From Chitinophaga niabensis (GTDB lineage Bacteria > Bacteroidota > Bacteroidia > Chitinophagales > Chitinophagaceae): DNA of 64,000 bases. Positions 40,963 to 51,400 of the stretch are shown one piece after another. The position numbers and the translations under genes were made by a program. How positions within the stretch are numbered: the first letter of the stretch is position 1; each line of letters begins with the position of its first letter. The stretch lies in NCBI RefSeq assembly GCF_900129465.1, contig NZ_FSRA01000001.1:1-64000 (forward strand). The letters are read 5' to 3'. The notes below the pieces were generated by a model. It made no database searches and was not told where the DNA came from. It saw only the letters and a list, made by a program, of their open reading frames with translations.

Positions 40963-42606
40963 ATGTTATCGCTATTCCTCTCCATCATGCTCAACCAGGC
41001 CGGGTTTTACCCACATGCGCCTAAAGTAGCCGTAGTTACAAACTGCCCCGCAGCATCCAGATTCTACGTGATCACCGCAGATAAAAAAGACACCGTTTTC
41101 TCCGCCAACCTGGGTGAGGAAAAACAATCCACTAATTCCGATACGAAAACCCGGATAGCAGACTTTACCCAATTTAGCACAAAGGGTAGCTTTTTTATAC
41201 ATGTGCCGGGTGTTGGAAACTCTTCTGTTTTTAAGATCAGCGATGATGCGAACAGGGAGGTAGCCATTGCCACACTGAAGGGATATTACTACCAAAGGGT
41301 ATCTATGCCCCTGGAAGAAAAGTACGCAGGAAAATGGCATCGCCCTGCAGGGCATCCGGATACAGCAGCATATATCCATCCCTCTGCAGCAGATGAACAC
41401 CGTCCTGCGGGAACGATCATATCTTCCCCGGGTGGATGGTACGATGCCGGGGACTATAATAAGTACATTGTAAATTCAGGTATCACCATGGGCACGCTCT
41501 TATCTGCCTACGAAGATTTCCCTGCTTACTTTTCAAAGTTCCATACCAATATCCCTGAAAGTAATGATGCCATCCCTGATATCCTGGATGAAGTGATCTA
41601 TAACCTCCGCTGGATGCTCAGTATGCAGGACCCCAACGACGGAGGGGTATACAACAAATGCACCAACGCTTCTTTTGATGGCATGGTAATGCCGGGTGTT
41701 ACAAAAGCCCCGCGTTACGTAGTGCAAAAAGGAACCGCTGCTGCATTGGACTTCGCAGCAGTAACCGCACAGGCAAGCCGTGTATTAAAACAGTACAGCA
41801 AAGGTCTGGCAGATACCTGCCTGAAAGCAGCTGAGAAAGCCTGGGAATGGGCAAAACAGCACCCTGCCATGGAATACAACCAAAAAGATTTTCAACCACC
41901 TATAACAACAGGCCCATATGGTGATAAGTACTTTAAAGACGAATGGTTCTGGGCTGGGGCGGAGTTGTACATTACAACAAAGCAGGAGAAATACAAACCG
42001 GAAATCATAGAAGCCGGTCTGCCATCATGGAATAATGTGGGTATGCTTGGTTATTACACGCTGCTGCGTTTCAATAAAGAGCCGCAGCTCAGGGAGAAAG
42101 TGATCAGCATGGCCGATAGGTACGCCGCAAACTTAAGCGCGTTCCAAACCCCCATGGGCCAATCTGTGAGAGATTTTAACTGGGGATCTAATTCGAATGC
42201 AGCTAACCAGGGCATTTTGCTGATCAACGCCTACAAATTAACAGGAGATAAAAAGTACATAGACCTTGCCTTGTCCAACCTCGATTACCTGTTGGGCAGG
42301 AATGCCACGGGCTATTGTTTCGTTACAGGCATCGGCAGTAAATCTACCATGCATCCGCATCACCGCCCATCGGTAGCAGATGGTATTAAAGAACCTGTAC
42401 CCGGTTTACTGGCAGCAGGCCCCAACCCCGGCATGCAGGATAAATGTAAATACGAATTCACAGCCCCCGAATTAGCTTATGCAGATATTGAATGCTCTTA
42501 CGCCTCAAACGAGATTGCGATCAACTGGAATGCCCCCATTGTTTACCTGGCCAATGCTTTGGAGGCCCTGAAGCGCAGGGTAGGGTATACTCAGCCTAAA
42601 AAGTAG
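40963..42606 (+). CDS. Glycoside hydrolase family 9 (endoglucanase type)
   Basis: 547 residues. An N-terminal Ig-like domain (LNQAGFYPHAPKVAVV, ~9-95) precedes the (alpha/alpha)6 barrel. Catalytic residues are visible: the base pair of Asp in GGWYDAGDYNKY and the acid Glu late in APELAYADIECSYASNEIAINWNAP, with MHPHHRPSV between. The substrate is probably a beta-1,4-glucan. The Ig domain starts at residue 10, so only ~8 residues (MLSLFLSI) precede it; no charged n-region or cleavage site is seen, and an in-frame TAA lies 33 bases upstream. Secretion is therefore uncertain. Confidence 0.93.
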   Translation: MLSLFLSIMLNQAGFYPHAPKVAVVTNCPAASRFYVITADKKDTVFSANLGEEKQSTNSDTKTRIADFTQFSTKGSFFIHVPGVGNSSVFKISDDANREVAIATLKGYYYQRVSMPLEEKYAGKWHRPAGHPDTAAYIHPSAADEHRPAGTIISSPGGWYDAGDYNKYIVNSGITMGTLLSAYEDFPAYFSKFHTNIPESNDAIPDILDEVIYNLRWMLSMQDPNDGGVYNKCTNASFDGMVMPGVTKAPRYVVQKGTAAALDFAAVTAQASRVLKQYSKGLADTCLKAAEKAWEWAKQHPAMEYNQKDFQPPITTGPYGDKYFKDEWFWAGAELYITTKQEKYKPEIIEAGLPSWNNVGMLGYYTLLRFNKEPQLREKVISMADRYAANLSAFQTPMGQSVRDFNWGSNSNAANQGILLINAYKLTGDKKYIDLALSNLDYLLGRNATGYCFVTGIGSKSTMHPHHRPSVADGIKEPVPGLLAAGPNPGMQDKCKYEFTAPELAYADIECSYASNEIAINWNAPIVYLANALEALKRRVGYTQPKK

Positions 42607-42622
42607 TATTTTTATCACCGAA

Positions 42623-43558
42623 ATGAACTTACTAACAGTATCAGACATACAAAAGAAGGAAGGAGAGGATTTTGCACTGAAAGGGATCAGCTTTACGCAA
42701 CAGCCGTTCTACAACATCGCTATCACCGGCGAATCCGGCTCCGGCAAAAGCACTTTAATGAAGATCATTGCAGGGTTGGCGCAACCTGATGCCGGCGAAG
42801 TGTATTTCGAAGGTCAGAAAGTAAAAGGCCCCAATGATAAACTGATACCCGGCCATCCGGGCATCGCCTACCTGTCACAGCACTTTGAACTAAGGAACAA
42901 TTACAGGATAGAAGAACTCCTCTCTTACGCCAACAAATTATCAGACGAAGACGCCCAATCCCTCTATAAAATAACCCAGATCGATCATTTCCTGAAAAGG
43001 AAAAATGACCAGTTATCCGGCGGAGAAAAACAACGGATAGCACTGGCGCGCCTTTTGGTCACTGCACCACGATTGTTAATCCTGGATGAACCATTCTCCA
43101 ACCTGGACCTCATTCATAAGAACACCCTTAAATCCGTGATCCACGATATCGGAGAAAAGCTCAGGATCTCCTGCCTCCTGGTGTCCCACGACCCACTGGA
43201 TACACTTTCCTGGGCCGATGAGATCATTGTGATGAAAGATGGCGCTGTAGTACAACAGGGAAAACCGGAAGAGATCTACCAAAGGCCGGCAAACGAATAT
43301 GTGGCGGGGTTGTTTGGAAAATATAACCTGGTAGGCCCCAAACGTTTATTTGTACGCCCGGAGAACTTCAAGATCGTAAAAGGCGGCAGCCTGGCGCTGG
43401 AAGGTACCGTAGAAAAAGTGGCCTTCCTGGGAAGCGCCTGGGAACTAACGGTACAATTAAGGGAACAGCGCATCACTGTGCAAACAAATCAAAATGGCAT
43501 AGTCAAAGGAGATACGCTCTATATAGCCGTACCACAGGAAGGTGCCTGGTTCCTGTAA
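42623..43558 (+). CDS. ABC transporter ATP-binding protein (orphan)
   Basis: 311 residues. Walker A GESGSGKST, signature LSGGEKQRIALARLL, Walker B LLILDEPFSNLD, and switch His in LLVSHD. The extra C-terminal ~70 residues (GPKRLFVRPENFKIVKGGSLALEGTVEKVAFLGSAWELTVQL) look like a TOBE-type domain as in CysA/PotA/MalK proteins. No permease or binding protein is encoded next to it; it begins 16 bases after the GH9 gene and ends 20 bases before recD. It may serve a permease elsewhere. Confidence 0.93.
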   Translation: MNLLTVSDIQKKEGEDFALKGISFTQQPFYNIAITGESGSGKSTLMKIIAGLAQPDAGEVYFEGQKVKGPNDKLIPGHPGIAYLSQHFELRNNYRIEELLSYANKLSDEDAQSLYKITQIDHFLKRKNDQLSGGEKQRIALARLLVTAPRLLILDEPFSNLDLIHKNTLKSVIHDIGEKLRISCLLVSHDPLDTLSWADEIIVMKDGAVVQQGKPEEIYQRPANEYVAGLFGKYNLVGPKRLFVRPENFKIVKGGSLALEGTVEKVAFLGSAWELTVQLREQRITVQTNQNGIVKGDTLYIAVPQEGAWFL

Positions 43559-43577
43559 AAAGTTCTTATATTAGAAT

Positions 43578-45326
43578 ATGTTCACCATAAACGACGTTCA
43601 TCAACAGTTCGCAGAATATTTTGATATCCCCGTCTTAAAGCCTTATGCTTATCTCTTATCCAAAAAGATCAGCGAGGGACATATCTGTTTGCACCTGGAT
43701 GATCTGCAGGGCCAGTCGGAAGAATTACCTGCCTACTGCGCAAATATGGTACCGGGTGCAGCGGCATTGGATACAGTCAGGCTGGTAGCAAAAGATGGGA
43801 AGGATGATCAGCCTTTTGTGCTGTTTCAGGACAGGCTGTACCTGCAAAGATACTTTCGTTACGAAACCACCTTCCTCCGCCGCATTTACCAGTTCCTGGA
43901 AACGGAGAAAGTGTTGGAAGAAGAAAGGCTGGCGCAACTGGAAGAACATGCAGACCTTATAAAAACACAATTCCCATCATCCGGCAACATAACGCCGGAT
44001 TGGCAACTCGCCGCAGCTATCACAGGCGTACTGAATAATTTTACCATTATTACCGGCGGCCCCGGTACAGGGAAAACTACTACGGTGGCAAAGGTCCTGA
44101 ACATATTATATGGCATAGATCCTGCTCTGAAAGTGGTGCTGGCAGCCCCCACAGGTAAAGCCGCTGCCAGGCTGGCGGAAAGCCTCCGTAACTTTAAGAA
44201 TGAAAAGTTTCAATCACTCAGTCCCGGTACTATTCACCGTTTGTTGAAATCAAAACGGGATAGCCCTTATTTTCATCACAATGCATCCAACCCACTCAAC
44301 TACGACGTAGTGATCGTGGATGAATGTTCGATGATAGACGTAGCGCTGTTTGCCAAACTACTGGATGCCATCGGCCCTAAAACGCGCCTGATCTTACTGG
44401 GAGATAAGGATCAGCTGGCCTCTGTGGAAGCGGGCAGTTTCTTTGGAGATCTTTGCCAGGCGCAGGGTGCTATTAACCTGTTCACGCCTCAGCGCATTAA
44501 AGTAATGAATATGTTCGGTGCAAACCTTCCCCCGGAGCAGGAAAGCCAACATGACAAACATCCGCTTTTCCAGCACCTGGTGGAATTAAGAACAAGCCAC
44601 CGTTTCTCAGATGACAAAGGCATCGGGAAATTCAGTAAAGCCATTATTAAGAACGACAAAGCAGCCATCCTGGAATTCCTGCAACCCGGCGCTGACGAAC
44701 AGGTGGTAATAGATCAGGTATATTCAAAAGAATTATTCGAACAGTTCATTGCAGGATATGAAGCATTCATCACTGAACCGAACATCCTCCCTGCGCTGAA
44801 AAAAATGAATGCCCTGCGCGTATTATGTGCTGTAAGGCAGGGAGAACAGGGACTGTATGCTGTCAATAAAGCTATTGAGAAATACTTACACGATAAAAAA
44901 CTGATCAGGGCGAATGTGGAGTTCTATGAGAACCGCCCTATTATTCTTACGAGGAATTATTACGAGCATAATTTGTTCAATGGCGATACGGGGATTATTC
45001 GTTCGGATGCAAACGGGGTATTGATGGCCTGGTTTGAAGACGGGCAGGGCGAATTAAAAGCTGTACTGCCCGGATACCTTACCGATGCAGAAACCGTATT
45101 TGCCATGACCATTCATAAAAGCCAGGGTTCTGAGTTTAACGAAGTGCTGGTAGTACTTCCGCAAACAACGGAAGTAGCTATCTTAACACGGGAGTTATTA
45201 TACACCGCAGTTACAAGGGCCAGGTCAAAAGTATATGTACAGGCTTCGGAAGCTGTATTGCTCCTGGCCGCACAACGTTTTGTAGAAAGAGCATCCGGTA
45301 TCGCAACAAGATTTATTGAAAGCTGA
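43578..45326 (+). CDS. recD: Exodeoxyribonuclease V subunit alpha (RecD)
   Basis: 582 residues, SF1B helicase: Walker A FTIITGGPGTGKTTTVAKVL, Walker B VIVDECSMID, motif III ILLGDKDQL and the C-terminal TIHKSQGSEF and YTAVTRARSKVYV. It is the 5'-3' motor of RecBCD. The stop codon overlaps the recC ATG (45326). The E. coli order is recC-recB-recD; here it is recD-recC-recB. Confidence 0.96.
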   Translation: MFTINDVHQQFAEYFDIPVLKPYAYLLSKKISEGHICLHLDDLQGQSEELPAYCANMVPGAAALDTVRLVAKDGKDDQPFVLFQDRLYLQRYFRYETTFLRRIYQFLETEKVLEEERLAQLEEHADLIKTQFPSSGNITPDWQLAAAITGVLNNFTIITGGPGTGKTTTVAKVLNILYGIDPALKVVLAAPTGKAAARLAESLRNFKNEKFQSLSPGTIHRLLKSKRDSPYFHHNASNPLNYDVVIVDECSMIDVALFAKLLDAIGPKTRLILLGDKDQLASVEAGSFFGDLCQAQGAINLFTPQRIKVMNMFGANLPPEQESQHDKHPLFQHLVELRTSHRFSDDKGIGKFSKAIIKNDKAAILEFLQPGADEQVVIDQVYSKELFEQFIAGYEAFITEPNILPALKKMNALRVLCAVRQGEQGLYAVNKAIEKYLHDKKLIRANVEFYENRPIILTRNYYEHNLFNGDTGIIRSDANGVLMAWFEDGQGELKAVLPGYLTDAETVFAMTIHKSQGSEFNEVLVVLPQTTEVAILTRELLYTAVTRARSKVYVQASEAVLLLAAQRFVERASGIATRFIES

Positions 45327-48300
45327 TGGCATTATATCTCAAAGTTTCAAATTCGCTGGAAAGCCTGGCACAAGTGCTTTCGCAGGACCTGCAAAGGTCT
45401 GGCAACAGTGTGTTTGAGCCACACCTGATTGTTACACAAACGGAGGGGATGAACAACTGGCTCAAGATGCAGATCGCAGAACACCACGGGATTGCTGCCA
45501 ACTGTCGCTTTCTGAAACCCAACGATCTTATTCATCAGTTATATTTCCTGCTGGGAGGGCCTTTTACAGAATTGCTCTCCGCGCAGAACCTAACCTGGCT
45601 GTTGTTTAAGCTGCTGGGAGAAAAAGAATTCATTAAACGTTTCCCTTCAGTATCTGCCTATTATGAGAAAAGTGGGCCCGATAAAGACCTGAAACGCATG
45701 GCGCTGGCAGAGAAAGCGGCTGACCTGTTCGACCAGTACCAGGTATACCGCCCGGAAATGATCCGGGAATGGAACAATGAGAATTTGCAAACAAAGGAAT
45801 GGCAGGAGTATCTCTGGGCTAAAGCAAAGATCGCCTCCAAAAATAGCCTGCCGGATAAAACGGTCATAGGTCATTACATCCTGGATGCCTTAAAAGACCC
45901 TCATAAAAGAGAAGCCCTGCGTGAACGGATGAAAACTGTTCACCTCTTCGGGTTATCCATCATCACTGCCTATCACGTACAGATCCTGCATGAGGTATCT
46001 TCTTTCATCGATATACATTTTCATATCATCAACCCTGCGCCCGCTGTTTATTGGTTTGAAGACAAGAGCGAAAAACAACTGGCCCGCTGGAAGGATAAAC
46101 TAATAGACGAAGCAGCAGGTAACCCATTGATCACTGGTTGGGGAAGAGTAGTGCAGGATACTTTCGGCCTGTTCTTTAAATACGATGCCTTTATCAATGC
46201 CTATGATGACCAGGAGATCGTAGAGCCGGTGCCGGATAGTTTATTGCATAAGATCCAGCACGATGTATTTGTAAGTGCTACGGCAGACAGGCATCCGGTC
46301 ACGGCAGAAGATATCCATGATGGTTCCGTTACCATCAATACCTGTTACACAGTAGCAAGAGAAGTAGAGGTGCTTTACAATTACCTGGTATACCTGGTAG
46401 ATAAAAGAAAGGAATCACTGTCACCACGGGATATTGTAGTGATGGTAAGCGATATAGACAGTTATGCACCTTACATCAAAGCAGTATTCAACAATGCACC
46501 TTATAAGTTTCGTTATACGATAGCGGATGAAAGTTATGCAGACAGTGATAACATCTTCAATGCTATTCATGCCATCCTGCAGGTGACAGAAGAAAATTTT
46601 AAAGCCGAAGAGGTATTGCAGCTGCTGGATTCCTCTTATATCCGCAACAGGTTTCAGATAGAAGATATATCCCTGATCAGGAGAGTGGTGGATGCTGCTA
46701 ATATCCGTTTTGGGATGGAGGGAGAGCTGGAAGATGAAACCTACCTGATCAGCTGGAAGTATGGTCTTAAAAGGATCATGTATGGTATTTGCATGAGCGG
46801 GGGAGAAGAGTATGGGGAAGGTGCGGGCAGCTTTTACCCCATCGATGTACTGGAAGGCAGTGCCACACAGGAAGTGGTGCGTTTCTGCCATTTTGTGGAA
46901 GTATTGATGGATGCGGTGAAAGAAAGAAAACGTGCCCGTACGATCAATGAATGGGTATTGTATGTGGAAAGTATATTACACAACCTGGTATACGAACCGC
47001 AGGAAGATATTGATGAGGATTACAACGCCCTCATGCAGCAGCTTACAGATTATAACCTGCTGAATGAGTATATGAGCGACGCTGTTGCCTTTGATGTATT
47101 TGGCCATAGTTTCCTGCAAACACTTACCGGCAATACCCGTTCCGGTTTGTTTGTGAATGGTGGTATCACTTTCTGTTCGCTGATCCCTATGCGAAGTATT
47201 CCTTTTAAAGTAGTGGCTTTACTGGGCCTTAACTATGATAAGTTTCCCAGGAAGGAACAACCCGCAGGCTTCAACCTCATGGAAAAGGACCGGCAGCGAG
47301 GGGACCGGAATGTGAAAGAGAATGATAAACACCTCTTCCTTGAAACGATCCTCTCTGCAAGAGAGTATCTATATATCAGCTATGTAGGCCAGAGCGTGAA
47401 GGACAATACACGTATGCCACCTTCAGCACTCGTAGATGAACTGATCGATTATATTGCATCCGGTACTACAGAACCGGAAGAGGTAAGAGAAGAGCTGGTT
47501 ACTTTACATCCCCTGCAAAGCTTCAGCCGGAAGTACAGCACTGACAAACGTTTGTACAATTACCTCAATAACAGGTCTGCCGGCCGGAAGAAGATCACGA
47601 ATGATACAAAAGAGATAAGTTCCTTCGGCTTTGAAGAGATAGACCTGGAAGACCTTGTACGTTTCTTCAAGAACCCTTTTAAAGCATACTACAATAAAGT
47701 ACTGGGTATTTATTACAGCGATGAACAGATCCTGCTCAACGAAACAGAGATCTTCAACCTGGACAGTTTGCAGGAATGGGTATTGAAGAATGAACTATTG
47801 CCTTTACGGGAAGAAGATAAGCCCATGCTCAGGATGCACCTGGTGAAAACAGGCGGTTTACCTTTGAAGAACATGGCAGAAGTAGCCCTTCAGCAGGCCG
47901 AAGAGAAAGCTGCGCCGGTAAGGATCATGTTCGAAGATGTTACCCGTGGCAAGGAGCCCGTGATAGTACCGGTGGAGCTGAATATTGGAGACAGCATTAT
48001 AAGAGGAAATATTCAGCAGGTATACGATGGCCGGTATGTACAGGTATCCTGGTCAAAGAATGAAGCAAAATACCTGGTGGAAGCATATATCCGTTATCTC
48101 GCAGGAGCAGCGGCCGGCGTATTGAATGGCGTATGCCTGATCTCCGGTGCTAAAAGAAAAGCCGTGTATGAAGGAGAACGTTTAACGCAGCGGGAAGCGC
48201 TGCAACGCCTGAGCACCCTGATCAGTATCTACAAAGATGGCTTCAACCTGATCGCACCCTTCTCTCCTGATTTTGATATCAAACCAGAGATGGTGGAGGA

Positions 48301-48493
48301 ACTGGATTTCCAGACCTTTACAAAGATAGTGGACAGGAAGCTGAGCGGATTTGCCTCATTCAGCGAACCCTATATCCTAAGAGCATACAACGATGGTTTA
48401 TTTGCCGATCCCACAGTGCTGGAATCCTATAAATTCATTTGCACCCATTTGATCGTACCATTAGTAGAATTATTCCCCGGCTATCATGAATAG
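45326..48493 (+). CDS. recC: Exodeoxyribonuclease V subunit gamma (RecC)
   Basis: 1055 residues. RecC family features are the N-terminus SNSLESLAQVLSQDL and the EGMNNWLKMQIAEHHGIAANCRFL region, followed by the inactive helicase folds and GGITFCSLIPMRSIPFKVVALLGLNYDKFPR. It recognises Chi in enteric bacteria; the Chi-equivalent in this genus is unknown to me. Stop overlaps recB start by 8 bases (48486-48493), so the three genes are tightly coupled. Confidence 0.95.
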   Translation: MALYLKVSNSLESLAQVLSQDLQRSGNSVFEPHLIVTQTEGMNNWLKMQIAEHHGIAANCRFLKPNDLIHQLYFLLGGPFTELLSAQNLTWLLFKLLGEKEFIKRFPSVSAYYEKSGPDKDLKRMALAEKAADLFDQYQVYRPEMIREWNNENLQTKEWQEYLWAKAKIASKNSLPDKTVIGHYILDALKDPHKREALRERMKTVHLFGLSIITAYHVQILHEVSSFIDIHFHIINPAPAVYWFEDKSEKQLARWKDKLIDEAAGNPLITGWGRVVQDTFGLFFKYDAFINAYDDQEIVEPVPDSLLHKIQHDVFVSATADRHPVTAEDIHDGSVTINTCYTVAREVEVLYNYLVYLVDKRKESLSPRDIVVMVSDIDSYAPYIKAVFNNAPYKFRYTIADESYADSDNIFNAIHAILQVTEENFKAEEVLQLLDSSYIRNRFQIEDISLIRRVVDAANIRFGMEGELEDETYLISWKYGLKRIMYGICMSGGEEYGEGAGSFYPIDVLEGSATQEVVRFCHFVEVLMDAVKERKRARTINEWVLYVESILHNLVYEPQEDIDEDYNALMQQLTDYNLLNEYMSDAVAFDVFGHSFLQTLTGNTRSGLFVNGGITFCSLIPMRSIPFKVVALLGLNYDKFPRKEQPAGFNLMEKDRQRGDRNVKENDKHLFLETILSAREYLYISYVGQSVKDNTRMPPSALVDELIDYIASGTTEPEEVREELVTLHPLQSFSRKYSTDKRLYNYLNNRSAGRKKITNDTKEISSFGFEEIDLEDLVRFFKNPFKAYYNKVLGIYYSDEQILLNETEIFNLDSLQEWVLKNELLPLREEDKPMLRMHLVKTGGLPLKNMAEVALQQAEEKAAPVRIMFEDVTRGKEPVIVPVELNIGDSIIRGNIQQVYDGRYVQVSWSKNEAKYLVEAYIRYLAGAAAGVLNGVCLISGAKRKAVYEGERLTQREALQRLSTLISIYKDGFNLIAPFSPDFDIKPEMVEELDFQTFTKIVDRKLSGFASFSEPYILRAYNDGLFADPTVLESYKFICTHLIVPLVELFPGYHE

Positions 48494-51400
48494 TAAGAAT
48501 ACATACAAGGAATTTGATGCGGCCACGGTAACGCTTGAGGGAAGTAACCTCATAGAGGCCAGCGCCGGAACGGGCAAAACATACTCTATTGCTATACTGG
48601 TATTACGCCTGGTACTGGAGCAGCAGCTTTCTGTGAAAGAAGTATTGATGGTAACTTTCACGAAAGCAGCCGTAGCAGAACTGGAAGAAAGGATCCGTTT
48701 GTTTATCCGCAGCGCGTATAAAGTAAGCACGGGCAAAGCCATCAAAGATGATAACATCACCAGCCTTGTGCAAAAGGCAATTGCTGCTTCTGATGCAAAA
48801 CAGGTAGAACAGCGGCTGAAAGAAGCAGTACTATTCCTGGATGAGACCTCTGTGTTAACCATCCACAGTTTCTGCCAGCAGACCCTGAATGAATTCGCCT
48901 TTGAAACAGATCAGCTCTTTGGCGCGGAAATGCTGGAAGATCCGCAGCAACTCGTAGAGGATGAAGTACAGCGGTTCTGGCGCAAATATGTGACCACCCT
49001 CAAAGTAGAGCTGCTGCAGCATATATGGAGCAAAGACCTGATGGATAATATCGTCAAAGCATCCATAGAACACCTGAGCGGTAAGAAATACCTCAGTTAT
49101 GACGATGCGAAAGACTATTCCATCACGGAAGCAGATCAGGATGAATGGATAACGGAATTAACGGCAACCACTCAGAGGAAAGAAGAAGCGGCCACTGCAG
49201 TACTGGAATACATTATCACGCACGCGGCCCGGTTAAAAACGCTCAGTGAAAGCAATGGCTACGCTAAAAAGTCATTGCTGCTCTTAATAGATACACCTGC
49301 TGCTTTCTTAAGCGAGATGCTGAAGAAGAGAACTTCCGCCTATATCCCCAAACTATACCAGGATGTACTGGACCTCGCAGACCAGGCACAAATGGCAGAA
49401 GAAGCCCATAAAGCGATCAGCAACGCCATTCACATCCGCCTGCAATGTTTTGCGATCAGTGAGGTGGCTGCCGGAGTGCAGGAGTTTAAGCAACGGAACA
49501 ACCTGCTGGGATATGATGATATGATCAGTAACCTGCACAGCGCATTGGTGGAAAGGGATAACCCTGCATTGATGGCTGCCATGCAGCATAAATACAAAGC
49601 TGTTTTCGTAGATGAATTCCAGGATACAGACCGCCAGCAGTTCGAGATCTTTGATAAAGCATATGGTGCAGGCACCATCCTTTTCTATATCGGTGATCCC
49701 AAACAAAGCATTTATGCATGGCGCAAGGCAGACATCTTCACGTATTTCAAAGCCAGGGATGGTGTAAGCAACCTGTACAGCATGAACAGGAACTACCGTT
49801 CTTCCGCTCCGCTCATCAGTGCTATGAACAACTTCTTTCTCCCTGCACCAGACTTCGATACTTTTTATTTTAAGGGGGAAGAAGATGTGATAGATTACCA
49901 GGAAGTGGAGAGCCCCGCACAAAATACCAAAGGGCTTTTCTACAAGAACAATGTGGCAGATGCCCCCATTTCTATCTATAAATTACCCAATACAGAACAA
50001 CTGGTAGAAGCCGTAGGCGCACAGGTAGCCCTGTTGTTGCAGCCAGGATCATACCGCATAGAAGATGAACCCATCCGCCCCTCTGATATAGGTATCCTCG
50101 TAAGGAGCCGCAGGCAGGGTATGGACGTAAAAGCAGCATTGGCCAGGTTAGGCATCCCTGCTGTTACAATAGACGATGCCAAAGTATTACAAACAGAAGA
50201 AGCTACTTACCTGCTCTACCTGATGGAGGCGATGACGGACCCGGACCGTTCTTCTATCAATCGTGCATTATTATCTCCTTTCACCGGTCTTGCAGTAGCA
50301 GAGATCCTGATCCTGGACGATGAAGCAACATTAGGCCTGTTCAGCAACTACAAGAACCGCTGGACGCAGGATGGTATCTACACAGCCCTTATGGATTTTG
50401 TGGCAGACTTTGATGTACGGAGTATCCTGTTACAATCAGAGAACGGAGAACGCATCATGACCAATCTCTTTCAGCTGATAGAACTGGTGCATCAGGCTCA
50501 GAGCCGTAAGAACCTGTCCATGGCTGAACTGATCTCCTGGTTAAAGCGCGGCATTGACGGTATGGCTACAGATGGGGATGAATACATGCTGCGGGTGGAA
50601 AGCGATGAAGAAGCCGTGAAGATCGTTACCATCCATAAAAGCAAAGGGCTGGAGTATAAGATCGTACTGGCTCCCTTCCTGGATTTTGCAGAAAGCAGGA
50701 ACATTGAACTGGTGAGTTACCGCGATCCTGAAACGGGGGAGTATGTAGCTGCAGAAAAGAGCAAACTCACAGAAGATCAGGAGAAGTGGTACAAACAACA
50801 GGCTGAACAGGAAAACCGCCGTTTGCTCTATGTTGCTATCACCCGCGCAGTGTATAAATGTTACATCTTCCGTAACAGCCATTATTATGTTTCTACCTTA
50901 CTGGAATTCCTGAAAGCCATCACACCGGATGATGTTTTAATAAAAGCAGAAACAGAAACGCCTGCAGCCCCGGGATACCGTTACAGGGAAAACATCCCGG
51001 CACCTGCACGTGTCAATCCTGTTCCGGTACATTTCAGCCTGAAGGAACAGTACTGGCGGAAAATGAGTTACACCATGCTGGCGGCAAAACATGAGATTGT
51101 TCCGAGAGAACGTGCACTGCCACAGGAGAATGAATACGATACATTTATTTTCAATACCCTGAGAAGAGGCGCCAAAACCGGTAACCTGCTTCACTTTATA
51201 TTTGAGAAAGTAGATTTTACAGATGATACCCGCTGGGGTAAATGGCTGGAAGAAGCTGTGCGCCGTTTTGCACCAGGCCAGCAGGAATTGTATCTGCCCA
51301 TGCTCCGCCAGCTGCTGGACCATGTATTGAATGCTGTGATCAATATCGAAGGAGAAACTTTCTCTTTATCCTCCGTTGCCCCCAGAAGGCGGATCACTGA

